Shown in pieces: positions 8,578 through 17,892 of a DNA stretch of 64,000 nucleotides. The translations under genes and the position numbers were made by a program. Under the pieces are notes generated by a model, which worked only from the letters and a program-made list of their open reading frames with translations, did not search any database and was not told the origin of the DNA. This DNA is from Pseudomonadota bacterium (lineage in GTDB: Bacteria > Desulfobacterota > Binatia > Binatales > Binataceae): positions 1-64,000 of the forward strand of contig JAJPJA010000074.1 in assembly GCA_021324455.1 (NCBI GenBank), given 5' to 3'. The first letter of the stretch is position 1; each line of letters opens with the position of its first letter.

Positions 8578-9507
8578 ATGTCACGATTTTGCCTGACCCT
8601 TATCGCGGTCCTCGCCGTGAGCGCGATTGCCGCCGGCAGCGTGATGGCGGCGGAGAGCGGCGAGACTTCCTTCAACACCCTGTCCGCTTATCTGCATCGC
8701 AACCGTCTGCCGCTGGTCGAGGCCCGCATGATCACCGGCGAGGGCGGCGAGCGCAGCGTGATGCTCTACGGCTTCGTCGCCACCGACTATGGCAAGCGCG
8801 ACGCCGAAGACCAGGCGCGCGACTTTCTGGACGACCCGGACATCGAGATCATCAACCGCATCAAGGTCAGGCCCGAACTGCTCACCTTGGGAACGCGTCA
8901 GGACAGCCCCGATACTCAGAACAGCGCCGAGAGCCCCAACCGCAGCGGGACAGACAATGGGGCGCAACCCGCCGATTTGGGCAATGACGACGGAGTCGAC
9001 GACAGCGCCGTACAAGCCGCGGCGCAGAGCGAGGATTTTCCCGACCAACTGGGTGATCGAGAGGCTTACGCCAACCAGCAGCGCGACGAAGAAGCGCTGA
9101 TGAGCAATGGAGCCGTGGGCGGAATTCCACTGGCGCTGCTGATTCTGGGTTCCGGCGGCGCGATGTTCCCGCCCCTGGCTCCGCCGCTATACGGCGTGCC
9201 CCGCGGCCTGCCGCCATATTATGTGCCGCCCCCGACCGTGCTGTCACCGCCGCCGGTTATCGTGATGCATTCCTTCGGCCCGTCGTATAACCCGTATCGC
9301 GGCTTTCCGGCAGGTCCCGGCACTTTTCCGTCGCCTTTCCCAGCCGGGCCGACGCCGATGTTTCCCGCCACCGGCGGTGTTCCGCCGTTCTCGACCGGCC
9401 CCGGTTTCGGATCCTTCCCCGGCTTCCACGCCGGGTTTGGGAGCGGCTTCAGTCATGGCGGCTTCGGCGGCGGCTTCGGCCATGGCGGCTTCGGCGGGCA
9501 TCGCTGA
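8578..9507 (+). CDS. Secreted hypothetical protein with BON-like N-terminal region and Pro-rich / Gly-Phe-His-rich C-terminal tail
   Basis: Signal peptide SRFCLTLIAVLAVSAIAAGSVMAAE; MLYGFVATDYGKRDAEDQARDFLDDPDIEIINRIKV resembles a BON repeat; tail GFGSGFSHGGFGGGFGHGGFGGHR; SD aaaggtg before ATG 8578. Confidence 0.65.
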   Translation: MSRFCLTLIAVLAVSAIAAGSVMAAESGETSFNTLSAYLHRNRLPLVEARMITGEGGERSVMLYGFVATDYGKRDAEDQARDFLDDPDIEIINRIKVRPELLTLGTRQDSPDTQNSAESPNRSGTDNGAQPADLGNDDGVDDSAVQAAAQSEDFPDQLGDREAYANQQRDEEALMSNGAVGGIPLALLILGSGGAMFPPLAPPLYGVPRGLPPYYVPPPTVLSPPPVIVMHSFGPSYNPYRGFPAGPGTFPSPFPAGPTPMFPATGGVPPFSTGPGFGSFPGFHAGFGSGFSHGGFGGGFGHGGFGGHR

Positions 9508-9638
9508 AGCCCGGGATCGGCACTTTCGTTTCTCTGGCAGCAACACGGCGGCGTTGTTGCCGGCTGATTCTGATTGGCTGCCTGCTGGCGGGCGCGAACG
9601 GATGCCGCGCGCGCCAGGTCCAGGGCCGTTCCATCAAT

Positions 9639-10691
9639 GTGGCGCTTGCCGTTTTCCCTGAAGAGGCGCGCCGCTACCAGCATTTCGCGCGCGACTTCGA
9701 ACGCCAGTCCGGATTGCGTCTTAACCTGGTCGCACAGAGCTACATCGATATCCTGCACGCGCTAAAGGCCGAGTCGGCCGCCGGCCGCGGCCAGCTTGAC
9801 CTGGTCGAACTGGACCTCGCGATGCTGGGTGAGGCGCGCCCGCACGTAAGGGCGATCGACGATCTAATCACTCCCCCGGCGCGCGCCTTGTTTCCGGCCG
9901 CCGCCTGGCAGGCTGCCGCCAGCGGCAATCACGTCTTCTTCATCCCCCATCGCCTGATGTGGCAGGCGATGATCTACAATCGCGTCGAGGTTCCACGTCC
10001 GCCCTCGAACTGGAAAGAGCTGGCGGCCTTCGTCAGAGATCATCCGGGTAAATTGGCGATCAAGGGCGCGATATACGAGGGCGCGGTGTGCGACGTGATG
10101 CCGTTTGTATGGAGCGCCGGCGGCGACGAACGCTCTCCCGCCGCCCCAGGTTCCATCGAGGCACTGGACTTTCTGGGCTCGCTCGCCTCCGGCCTCAATC
10201 CGCTGTCGCCGATGTTTCGCGAGATGTCGGTGCTGGAGGCGCAGGCCCGCGGGCAGGTTTGGATCCATTTCAACTGGCCCTTCGCGATGAGCTATCTGGC
10301 CGGCAAAGGACTGGCCCCGCAGGTCGACCTGAGCGCACCGATTCCGGCCGGACCGGGCGGCGCTTTTACGGTGCTTGGCGGCGGTTATCTGGCGCTTGCG
10401 TCGTCGGCGCCCCATCCCCGCGAAGCGCGCGCGTTCCTGCGCTATCTGTTGACCGCCGCGGTCCAGCAGCGGCTCAGCGGCGAACTGGGCTGGTATGGAT
10501 CGGTGCCGCCGGCGCCGGGCAGTGAGGAGGCGCGTCTGTACGCCGGTTTCAGCGCGATGCGCGAGCGGGTGCGCGCGCGACCCGCGATCAGCGGTTACAC
10601 CGAAATCAGCAACGGATGGCAGCGCGTGATTCATCAGGTGCTGTTCGACCGCGCCGCACCCGCGCAGGCGGTTGCCGCGGCCAACTGGTGA
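9639..10691 (+). CDS. Extracellular solute-binding protein (sugar ABC-type), probable lipoprotein; true N-terminus is upstream of the track start
   Basis: ARRYQHFARDFERQSGLRLNLVAQSYIDILHAL, WQAMIYNRVEVPRPPSNWKELAAF, SBP_bac_1-like; in-frame upstream codons encode RRRCCRLILIGCLLAGANGC. Confidence 0.75.
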   Translation: MALAVFPEEARRYQHFARDFERQSGLRLNLVAQSYIDILHALKAESAAGRGQLDLVELDLAMLGEARPHVRAIDDLITPPARALFPAAAWQAAASGNHVFFIPHRLMWQAMIYNRVEVPRPPSNWKELAAFVRDHPGKLAIKGAIYEGAVCDVMPFVWSAGGDERSPAAPGSIEALDFLGSLASGLNPLSPMFREMSVLEAQARGQVWIHFNWPFAMSYLAGKGLAPQVDLSAPIPAGPGGAFTVLGGGYLALASSAPHPREARAFLRYLLTAAVQQRLSGELGWYGSVPPAPGSEEARLYAGFSAMRERVRARPAISGYTEISNGWQRVIHQVLFDRAAPAQAVAAANW

Positions 10692-11229
10692 GGGCCGCGA
10701 CGCTGCGGCAACGCGACTGTAGTGGACCCGGATCGTAAGTTCAGCCGGAGCCGGGCTCGCCTTTATATTAACAATTCGTAACTGAATATCTCGCGCCGAA
10801 TGAGTTTGGCTGCATATTTTTCTGTTATACAGCTAAGTACTTGTCTTTCATCATGCGGCGGCGCGGCCGCGCCTTATGCGCCAATTTAGCATCGCTCCTC
10901 ATCGCTTCGCTTGCCCAACAAATTAATTGCATGGGTGACAGGCATCGAATAACCTGTCAGTCACTCGGTTGATGACTGAAAACGCTTGGCAGGTCTCATC
11001 AGTGAGAGCTTCGCGAGCGGTGAGAATCAAACCGCAGGCGCGCGGACCAACATTTGCATAGTCCGTGGCGCGGCCGGCGGTCGAGTCTATACTGATCAGC
11101 GCCAACGCAGCCACGCATCCGCCTGCGTGCGTAATGCGGCCTATCTTTCGGGGGCCGACCGCGGCTGCGCATGTCAAGTTTTGCGGTGCGTGTTATGCAA
11201 TCAACGGTTTGGAGGCAACAGTTATCATC

Positions 11230-12351
11230 GTGAGCGCCAATGGAACTCATTCAATAGAACGTTTGGACAAACTTCTGCGGCCAAAACTGCGTATCGCGCA
11301 GTTGGCCCCGCTATATGAACGCATTCCTCCCAAACTATATGGCGGCACCGAGCGGGTAGTCTCGTATATTACTGAAGAACTGGTGCGCCGCGGCCACGAG
11401 GTAACGCTGTTTGCCTCGGGCGATTCCATCACCCGGGCCACGCTCTCGCCCGGATGCGATCAGGCGCTGCGGCTGACCGGAAAACCGGAAATGGGCACCT
11501 ACCTGCAGTTGCCGATGATCAGCAACGCCTATCAGAACGCGCGCGAGCGCTTCGACGTTATCCATTCCCATTTGGATTACTGGAGTTTCCCATTTGCGCA
11601 ATTGGTTGACGTGCCGACGGTCGCCACCATGCATGGACGGCTGGACATCGAAGAGCTTCATCCCATCTATGCGCGCTACACCGACGTTCCACTGGTGTCG
11701 ATCAGCAACGCCCAGCGCACACCTCTGGCGTTCGCCAATTGGATCGCCACGATCCATCACGGGCTGCCGCGCGATCTGCTGAAACCGCGCTTCGAATCCG
11801 GCCAATATTTGGCTTTTCTGGGCCGCATCTCTCCCGAAAAGCGGCCCGATATCGCGATCGACGTGGCCCGCCGCGCCGGCGTGCCGATCAAGATCGCGGC
11901 CAAGGTCGACGTGGTCGACAAGGATTACTTCCACACCGTGATCAAGCCGCGGCTGGCGCCGCCCGACGTGGAATACATCGGCGAGATCAACGAGGTCGAG
12001 AAAAGCGATTTTTTAGGCCACGCCATCGCGCTCATGTTCACCATCGATTGGCCCGAGCCATTCGGACTGGCGATGATCGAGGCGATGGCTTGCGGCACGC
12101 CGGTAATCGCGCGCCCCTGCGGTTCGGTTCCCGAGGTCCTCGACCACGGGGTCAGCGGCCTGATCGCGGCCGGGACCGACGATCTGGTGGACGCGGTCAG
12201 ACGGGTACAGGGTCTTTCGCGGGTCGAATGCCGCAGGCAGTTCGAGCGCCGTTTCACGGTCGAGGGCATGGTTGACCGCTACGAGGAGGTTTACCATAAG
12301 CTGATCGCGGCGAGGTTGGGAGCGCGGATGACCAACGGCCGGGATGGATGA
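11230..12351 (+). CDS. Glycosyltransferase family 4 protein
   Basis: LRIAQLAPLYERIPPKLYGGTERVVSYITEELVRRGHEVTLFASGDS; LGRISPEKRPDIAIDVARRAGVPIKIAAKVD; EPFGLAMIEAMACGTPVIA. Start uncertain (11065 in track). Confidence 0.9.
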   Translation: MSANGTHSIERLDKLLRPKLRIAQLAPLYERIPPKLYGGTERVVSYITEELVRRGHEVTLFASGDSITRATLSPGCDQALRLTGKPEMGTYLQLPMISNAYQNARERFDVIHSHLDYWSFPFAQLVDVPTVATMHGRLDIEELHPIYARYTDVPLVSISNAQRTPLAFANWIATIHHGLPRDLLKPRFESGQYLAFLGRISPEKRPDIAIDVARRAGVPIKIAAKVDVVDKDYFHTVIKPRLAPPDVEYIGEINEVEKSDFLGHAIALMFTIDWPEPFGLAMIEAMACGTPVIARPCGSVPEVLDHGVSGLIAAGTDDLVDAVRRVQGLSRVECRRQFERRFTVEGMVDRYEEVYHKLIAARLGARMTNGRDG

Positions 12352-14593
12352 GTTGAAAGAGCAGAACGACCATTACAAACCCGCTAAAAAACCTCGGCGC
12401 TCGCGCGCCCCACATGACGCCCAGGCCGTCCTTAAGGTAGGCTCGGATTACTACATTCTGGCCTCTTCCGTCTCCCATCGGCCCAACCGCACGCTGGCCG
12501 CCGGCGAAGCCTTCGCGGTGCTGGAGACCGGCGGCGATTTCGTGCATTCGCCGCTGGGCTCCGGCGGTCTGTTCTATCGCGACGCGCGCCATCTGAGCCG
12601 CATGGAAATGCGCGTGGCAGGCCGCCCCGCCATCGTGCTCAATTCCTATCTCAGCCACGACAACGCCGAACTGTGCGTCAATCTCACCAATCCCGACCTC
12701 TATCGCGAGCGAGGGACGGTATGGCTGCCGCGCGGTTCAGTGCACATCGAACGTTCCTGGGCGTTGTCGGGTGGGACGCTGTTTGGCCGCGTGCGGCTGC
12801 GCAATTTCAGCCGTCTGCGGGTCCTGCTCGAGATCAGGTTTCTGCTCGGCGCCGATTTCGCCGACCTGTTCGAAGTCCGCGGCGTAAAGCGGGCGGTGCG
12901 CGGCGAGATGCTCGAGCCGGCAATCAACCAGGACAGCATCCGATTCTGCTATCGCGGACTGGACGCTCAGACCCGTGTAACTACGATTACCTTCGCCCCC
13001 GCTCCCGAGACCATCGATCACGGATGTGCGCTGTTCCCCGTCAGGCTCGAACCCGAGCAAAGCGTCGAAGTGGACCTGCGCGTGGAATGCACCTGGGAGG
13101 CTCCCAGCGCCGCCCGTGCGCATCATGTATTCGACATTCATGGCGCCCTGGCCGCGCGCCGCGCCGAACTGGCCCGCCGGCGCGCGGGATGGGCCCGTAT
13201 CAGCACCAGCAGCGCCCCGCTCAACGCGCTGATCGAGGCGTCGATCGCCGACCTGATCACGATCGTATCGATGGGCCAACATGGCAGCTACTTCATGGCC
13301 GGTATTCCGTGGTTCGCCACCCTGTTCGGCCGCGACAGCATTCTGACCGCGCTCTCGGTCCTTCCATTCAACCCCGAGATCGCCTGCGGAACCCTCAAAA
13401 CGCTGGCCGGATTGCAGGGTACACGCGTTGACGATCGGCGCGATGAGCAGCCCGGCAAGATCATCCACGAGATGCGGCTGGGCGAGATGGCCGCGACCGG
13501 CGAAGTCCCTTTCGCCCGCTACTACGGAAGCGTGGACTCCACGCCTCTGTTTGTCTGGCTGCTGGGATACTACGTGGAAACCACCGGCGACTGGGAGCTG
13601 GCGGAGCAGCTGTGGCCCGCCGCCGAACGCGCCCTGGAATGGATCCGGACCTGGGGCGATCGCGACGGCGACGGTTTCGTCGAATACTACCGCAAAACGT
13701 CGCGCGGACTGGCTAATCAGGGCTGGAAAGATTCGTTCGACGCGATTTCTCACGCCGACGGTCAACTGGCGCGCCCGCCCATCGCGCTGGCCGAAGTTCA
13801 AGGCTACGTCTTCGCCGCCTACAGCGTAATGGCGCGGATGGCGCAGCGGATGCACAGGAACGGACTGGCCAGCGAACTCAACGAGCGTGCGGAGGCTTTG
13901 CGCTGCGCTTTTGTGCGTGACTTCTGGATGGACGACCGCGGCACCGTGGCGCTGGCGTTGGACTATGAGAAACGCCCCTGCCGCGTGGTCGCCTCCAACG
14001 CCAGCCATTGCCTGGCCGTCGGATTGCTCGATCCGGAGCGCGCCGCCGCCGCCGCGCGCTCACTGCTCACAGCGGAGATGTTTTCGGGATGGGGAGTGCG
14101 CACGCTGGCGGCCAACGAACGGCGTTACAACCCGATGAGCTATCACAACGGATCCGTGTGGCCCCACGATAATGCGATCGCCGCGATCGGCCTGGCCCGC
14201 GCCGGCGCACATGCAGGCGTGCACGGCATCCTCGACGGGATGGTTCAGGCGGCGGTCAATCTGAAAACCGGCAGCCTGCCCGAATTGTTCTGCGGCCTGG
14301 AGCGCAAAGACGGTCTCGAACCGGTACCTTACCCGGTCGCCTGCCAGCCCCAGGCATGGGCCGCCGCAAGTATCTTTCTGATTCTCTCCTCGATGCTGGG
14401 GCTTGAGGTCACCGGCGAGCAGCAAATCAACGTGGTCTCGCCGACCATGCCGCCGTGGCTGGACTGGATAAAAATCGAAAATCTGCGCGCCGGCGGCAAA
14501 TCAGCCTCCCTCATGTTCGAACGCACCGATCATGCCGTCGGAATCGAAGTGCTGGAAAACCGCGGCGCAACCATCGACGTTAAATTCACCTGA
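12344..14593 (+). CDS. Amylo-alpha-1,6-glucosidase / bacterial glycogen debranching enzyme-type protein
   Basis: N-terminal GDE_N-like region; GIPWFATLFGRDSILTALSVLPFNPEIACGTLKTLAGLQGTRVDDRRDEQPGKIIHEMR; YNPMSYHNGSVWPHDNAIAA; overlaps the upstream GT4 gene by 8 bp. Confidence 0.9.
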   Translation: MDELKEQNDHYKPAKKPRRSRAPHDAQAVLKVGSDYYILASSVSHRPNRTLAAGEAFAVLETGGDFVHSPLGSGGLFYRDARHLSRMEMRVAGRPAIVLNSYLSHDNAELCVNLTNPDLYRERGTVWLPRGSVHIERSWALSGGTLFGRVRLRNFSRLRVLLEIRFLLGADFADLFEVRGVKRAVRGEMLEPAINQDSIRFCYRGLDAQTRVTTITFAPAPETIDHGCALFPVRLEPEQSVEVDLRVECTWEAPSAARAHHVFDIHGALAARRAELARRRAGWARISTSSAPLNALIEASIADLITIVSMGQHGSYFMAGIPWFATLFGRDSILTALSVLPFNPEIACGTLKTLAGLQGTRVDDRRDEQPGKIIHEMRLGEMAATGEVPFARYYGSVDSTPLFVWLLGYYVETTGDWELAEQLWPAAERALEWIRTWGDRDGDGFVEYYRKTSRGLANQGWKDSFDAISHADGQLARPPIALAEVQGYVFAAYSVMARMAQRMHRNGLASELNERAEALRCAFVRDFWMDDRGTVALALDYEKRPCRVVASNASHCLAVGLLDPERAAAAARSLLTAEMFSGWGVRTLAANERRYNPMSYHNGSVWPHDNAIAAIGLARAGAHAGVHGILDGMVQAAVNLKTGSLPELFCGLERKDGLEPVPYPVACQPQAWAAASIFLILSSMLGLEVTGEQQINVVSPTMPPWLDWIKIENLRAGGKSASLMFERTDHAVGIEVLENRGATIDVKFT

Positions 14594-14664
14594 AGCCTTT
14601 ACCTCTCGACCCGCTTTGCGCAGCTCAGGTTTCCGCGAGCGCAAGTGAGGAACGAGCGGATTGT

Positions 14665-16227
14665 TCAGGGACGGATGCCGCCGGGAGCGGACGGCGTCGC
14701 GGCCGCGCGCGCCGTCACGCTCGCCGCTGTCAACCCGGTCCCGGTGGGCATCGGAGTCGAAGCCGGTGTGGCCGCTGCGCTCTGACTGGAAGTGGGCGGC
14801 GCAGCGGCACTTGCCGACGCCGTTGGGCTTTGCGTGGGCGAGGCGGTTTCCGCAGCGGTCGGCGATGGGATTTGCGTTTCGGTCGGCGTCGGGGTTTCGG
14901 TCGGCGTCGGGGTTTCGGTCGGCGTCGGGGTTTCGGTCGGCGTCGGGGTTTGGGTGGCGGTCGGCGACGGCGTCGGCAAGGTCCATTCCACCGGCGCCCG
15001 GGCCCAGATCAGGTTCGCGGTGTGTCCGGCACGCGATTGCGTCATGTCGCCGGCCGGGGTAAAGCGCCCCGCGGCCGGATCGTAAATCTCGGCGCTGGCC
15101 AGCGGCTGGTATTTCTCGTCCCAGCCGCCGGCAATCAAAACCCGGCCGTCGGGCAGCATCGTGGCGGAATGTCCAAAGCGGCTGGTAGCCATGGATCCGG
15201 TCGGCACAAATTTGCCCGCCGCCGGATCGTACAGTTCCGCCGACGCGTCGGGCCGGCCGCCCGCAATCAGCACGCGGCCGCTGCGCAGCATGGTCGCGCT
15301 CTGGCCTGCGCGGCTGTGTATCATGTCCGGGCCGGGGCTGAAGCGGCCGGTCTTCGGGTCATAAATCTCACTCGAATTGATGGCCTCGCTGCGGGCGTGC
15401 GGACTGCCGCCCGCGATCAGCACGCGGCCGTCGTTCAGCAACGTTGCGCTGTGATAAAGCCGGTTGTTTTTCATCGCCCCGGTCTGGATGAACCTGGCGC
15501 TGGACGGATCGAAAATCTCCGCGATCCTTTCGCCTCCGCCTGCGATCAGCACCCTGCCGTCGGCCATTTTCGTCGCGCTCTGGCCGTAACGGCTGAACGC
15601 CATGTCGGGGCCGGCGGTAAAGCGATTGTGCACGGGATCGAAGATCTCGGCGCTGGCCGAGCCGCCGCCGACTACCAGCACCCGGCCGTCATCGAGCAGG
15701 GTGGCGGTGGGATCGTCGCGCGCGGTGCTCATCGCGGCACTGGCCGTAAACCGGCCGCGGCCCGGATCGAACCGCTCGGACGAACTGAGAATCCAGGGCA
15801 TCGCCGGACCCGGAAATACGATCAGCGGGATCAGCACGGTGTTGACGCCGCCCACAATCAGCACCCGGCCGTCCTTGAGCACGGCGGCGGCGTGGCGGTC
15901 GCGATGCGCGGTCAAGGGCGAGACCGGCAGAAAATGGCCGGAACCGGGGTCATAGACCTCAGCCGAATCCAGCACCGCCGAACTGGTTCCGGTCGGAACG
16001 CTAATCTCTCCCGTTCCGCCGGTAATCAGTACCAGCGGGACGAGCCTGATTTTTGGAGTGGCGGTCGCGGTGGGACTGGGCGGCGTGGTGGCCGAGGCAG
16101 TGGGGGTTGCGCGATGGCGTCGGCGATGCGCCGCATTGGCCGTTATGGCAACGCATAAGGCCGCCGCACAAAGCACACCCGCGGCATAGCGGCGGCCGAT
16201 ATCAACTGAGCGTCTGCCGGTTATCAT
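14665..16227 (-). CDS. Secreted Kelch-repeat protein (about 7 repeats) with Thr/Pro/Glu-rich linkers
   Basis: Repeated [DS]GRVL[IV][VA]GG + EIYDP motifs; signal peptide RRYAAGVLCAAALCVAITANAAH; C-terminal (PTPTET)n. Start 16227 favoured over 16320. Confidence 0.85.
   Translation of the reverse strand: MITGRRSVDIGRRYAAGVLCAAALCVAITANAAHRRRHRATPTASATTPPSPTATATPKIRLVPLVLITGGTGEISVPTGTSSAVLDSAEVYDPGSGHFLPVSPLTAHRDRHAAAVLKDGRVLIVGGVNTVLIPLIVFPGPAMPWILSSSERFDPGRGRFTASAAMSTARDDPTATLLDDGRVLVVGGGSASAEIFDPVHNRFTAGPDMAFSRYGQSATKMADGRVLIAGGGERIAEIFDPSSARFIQTGAMKNNRLYHSATLLNDGRVLIAGGSPHARSEAINSSEIYDPKTGRFSPGPDMIHSRAGQSATMLRSGRVLIAGGRPDASAELYDPAAGKFVPTGSMATSRFGHSATMLPDGRVLIAGGWDEKYQPLASAEIYDPAAGRFTPAGDMTQSRAGHTANLIWARAPVEWTLPTPSPTATQTPTPTETPTPTETPTPTETPTPTETQIPSPTAAETASPTQSPTASASAAAPPTSSQSAAATPASTPMPTGTGLTAASVTARAAATPSAPGGIRP
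14876..14947. repeat. 18-bp microsatellite-like repeat, 4 perfect copies (gtttcggtcggcgtcggg), encoding the PTPTET linker
   Basis: Direct reading, in frame within the Kelch CDS. Confidence 0.92.
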
Positions 16228-17527
16228 CCATTTTGCGGCCGGAAGTCTTCGTTCCCCGAAGCTCGGCCCATTGCCGTTCATGTGCCGCCGCTTCCAGCGA
16301 CAGACCGCGGGTCTCGTCAATGAACAGGCCGAAGATCAGCGCGCTGGGAAAGCCCAGCAAAGCGAAGTTTCGAATCACGTTGGCCATCCCGCCCATCGGT
16401 CCAATTAAAGCGGCGATCAGAACCTGGGCGAGGACGGAAAAAATCGCGCCGGTTATCATCTGCCATCCCACCATCGTGGTGCGCAAGGCCGAGGGCAGCA
16501 GTTCGGTTGCGGCCGAATTCGCTCCTACCGTCATGATCGAAGACCCCACCTTGAACCAGCAGTAGCCGGCCAGCAACCACAGCGTGGGATGAGAAGAAGA
16601 TGCGGGCGGACCATGGTAAAACGCCAGCGCGCCGAGCCATGCCGCGCCCCCGAAATAGGCTACTGTCGGCACCCGGCCGAAGCGCTCCGAAGTCCAGGCA
16701 CCGAGCGGAAATCCGGCCATCCCGACCGCCATCCCGAGGGTAACCAGCATGCTGGCGCGCGCCGGGAAAAGGCCGATAATGGAAACCGCGTCGAAATACA
16801 GCCATCCGTTGACCGCTGTCCCCGCCATCGTATCGAGCGCGGCGCAGGCCAGCAGGGTGAGCGCGCGACGGCGGTAGAGGGGATGGAAGATGTCATAAAA
16901 CGACGTTCTCGGCGCCACCTCTTCCGACGAGCTGCGGCTCCAAATCCTCGGCTCCGGCACCATCCGCGATATCGGCACGATCAACCCTACTCCCGCCACC
17001 GCCGGCGCCATCATCCATCGCCACGACAGACCCCATCCGATCACCACCGGAATGACCGGATAGGGCAGAATGCCGCCGACCGCGCTGGCCAACGCGGCGG
17101 CAGCCTGCCCCCGCGCCCGCCGCTTTACCGGCAATTCTTCCGCCAACAGCACAATCGCCGACGAAACTGATCCTCCCAGCAGCGCCGCGACCACGATTTC
17201 GAAGGCCGCGAACAGCGCCGGACCGCTCGCCAGCGCCGCCCCGGCGCTGAACAGCGGCACAAGCGTCATGCTGGTCAGGATGATGCGGCGGCGGCCCACC
17301 CGATCCGCCATCCGGGCCAGTACCAGCGAACCCAGGGCCGAGGTGGACATCCACGCGAACAGCCGCGCCAGGCTGGCCTGGTCAAGCTTGAAGCTGGCGG
17401 CAATCCACGGCGACGCCACCCCGGCAATCGATAGCGTATAGCCCTGATAGACCTGTAGCAGGACGATTGCCGCAATGATCGCGTTACCCTGCCCGCCAAA
17501 GGTCAAAAGGCGGCGCGGCGCGGTCAT
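16202..17527 (-). CDS. MFS transporter
   Basis: Multiple hydrophobic helices, LARMADRVGRRRIILTSM loop motif; start 17527 preferred (track 17650). Confidence 0.87.
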   Translation of the reverse strand: MTAPRRLLTFGGQGNAIIAAIVLLQVYQGYTLSIAGVASPWIAASFKLDQASLARLFAWMSTSALGSLVLARMADRVGRRRIILTSMTLVPLFSAGAALASGPALFAAFEIVVAALLGGSVSSAIVLLAEELPVKRRARGQAAAALASAVGGILPYPVIPVVIGWGLSWRWMMAPAVAGVGLIVPISRMVPEPRIWSRSSSEEVAPRTSFYDIFHPLYRRRALTLLACAALDTMAGTAVNGWLYFDAVSIIGLFPARASMLVTLGMAVGMAGFPLGAWTSERFGRVPTVAYFGGAAWLGALAFYHGPPASSSHPTLWLLAGYCWFKVGSSIMTVGANSAATELLPSALRTTMVGWQMITGAIFSVLAQVLIAALIGPMGGMANVIRNFALLGFPSALIFGLFIDETRGLSLEAAAHERQWAELRGTKTSGRKMDDNRQTLS

Positions 17528-17892
17528 CACGGGCGGCTGAAGAAGCGGTCCTTGCCCCGCCGCCGGCCTATTTTCGCGCCCGGACGCCACTACCTGATAT
17601 CGAACGTGATGTGAACCATTTGGGATACGAATCCGCCCCGCCAGGCGCATCCGCTCGCCCGGCTGGCGGTTGAAAAAGGCTTCTCGCTCCTGTTCTGCAC
17701 CTCCCGGATGGCGACGAGGTTAAGGAAAGAAGCCGGTTTTTATACCGAATTTGAGCGCGGCGTCATGGAACCGGATCGCATTTGTGGTTCAAGCGGCTGG
17801 CGGCCAGCCTTAATTCGGGCGGCATAAGGGTTGCACGATCGCGCCATGAGTTCTGCTTCCCACCTATCGCAAGGCCCAGGGGCCGCCAGGAA

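Noticed and set aside
10985-11020. Minus-strand ctgatgag suggestive of a hammerhead ribozyme core
   Set aside because: No downstream GAAA core element or enclosing stems in the required order
10923-11177. Minus-strand 84-aa Cys-containing ORF with a hydrophobic N-terminus
   Set aside because: TTG start, no SD evident, overlaps the GT4 leader region; too weak without homologues
14876-14947. Possible CRISPR-like array
   Set aside because: Head-to-tail 18-bp repeats without spacers, in frame inside the Kelch CDS
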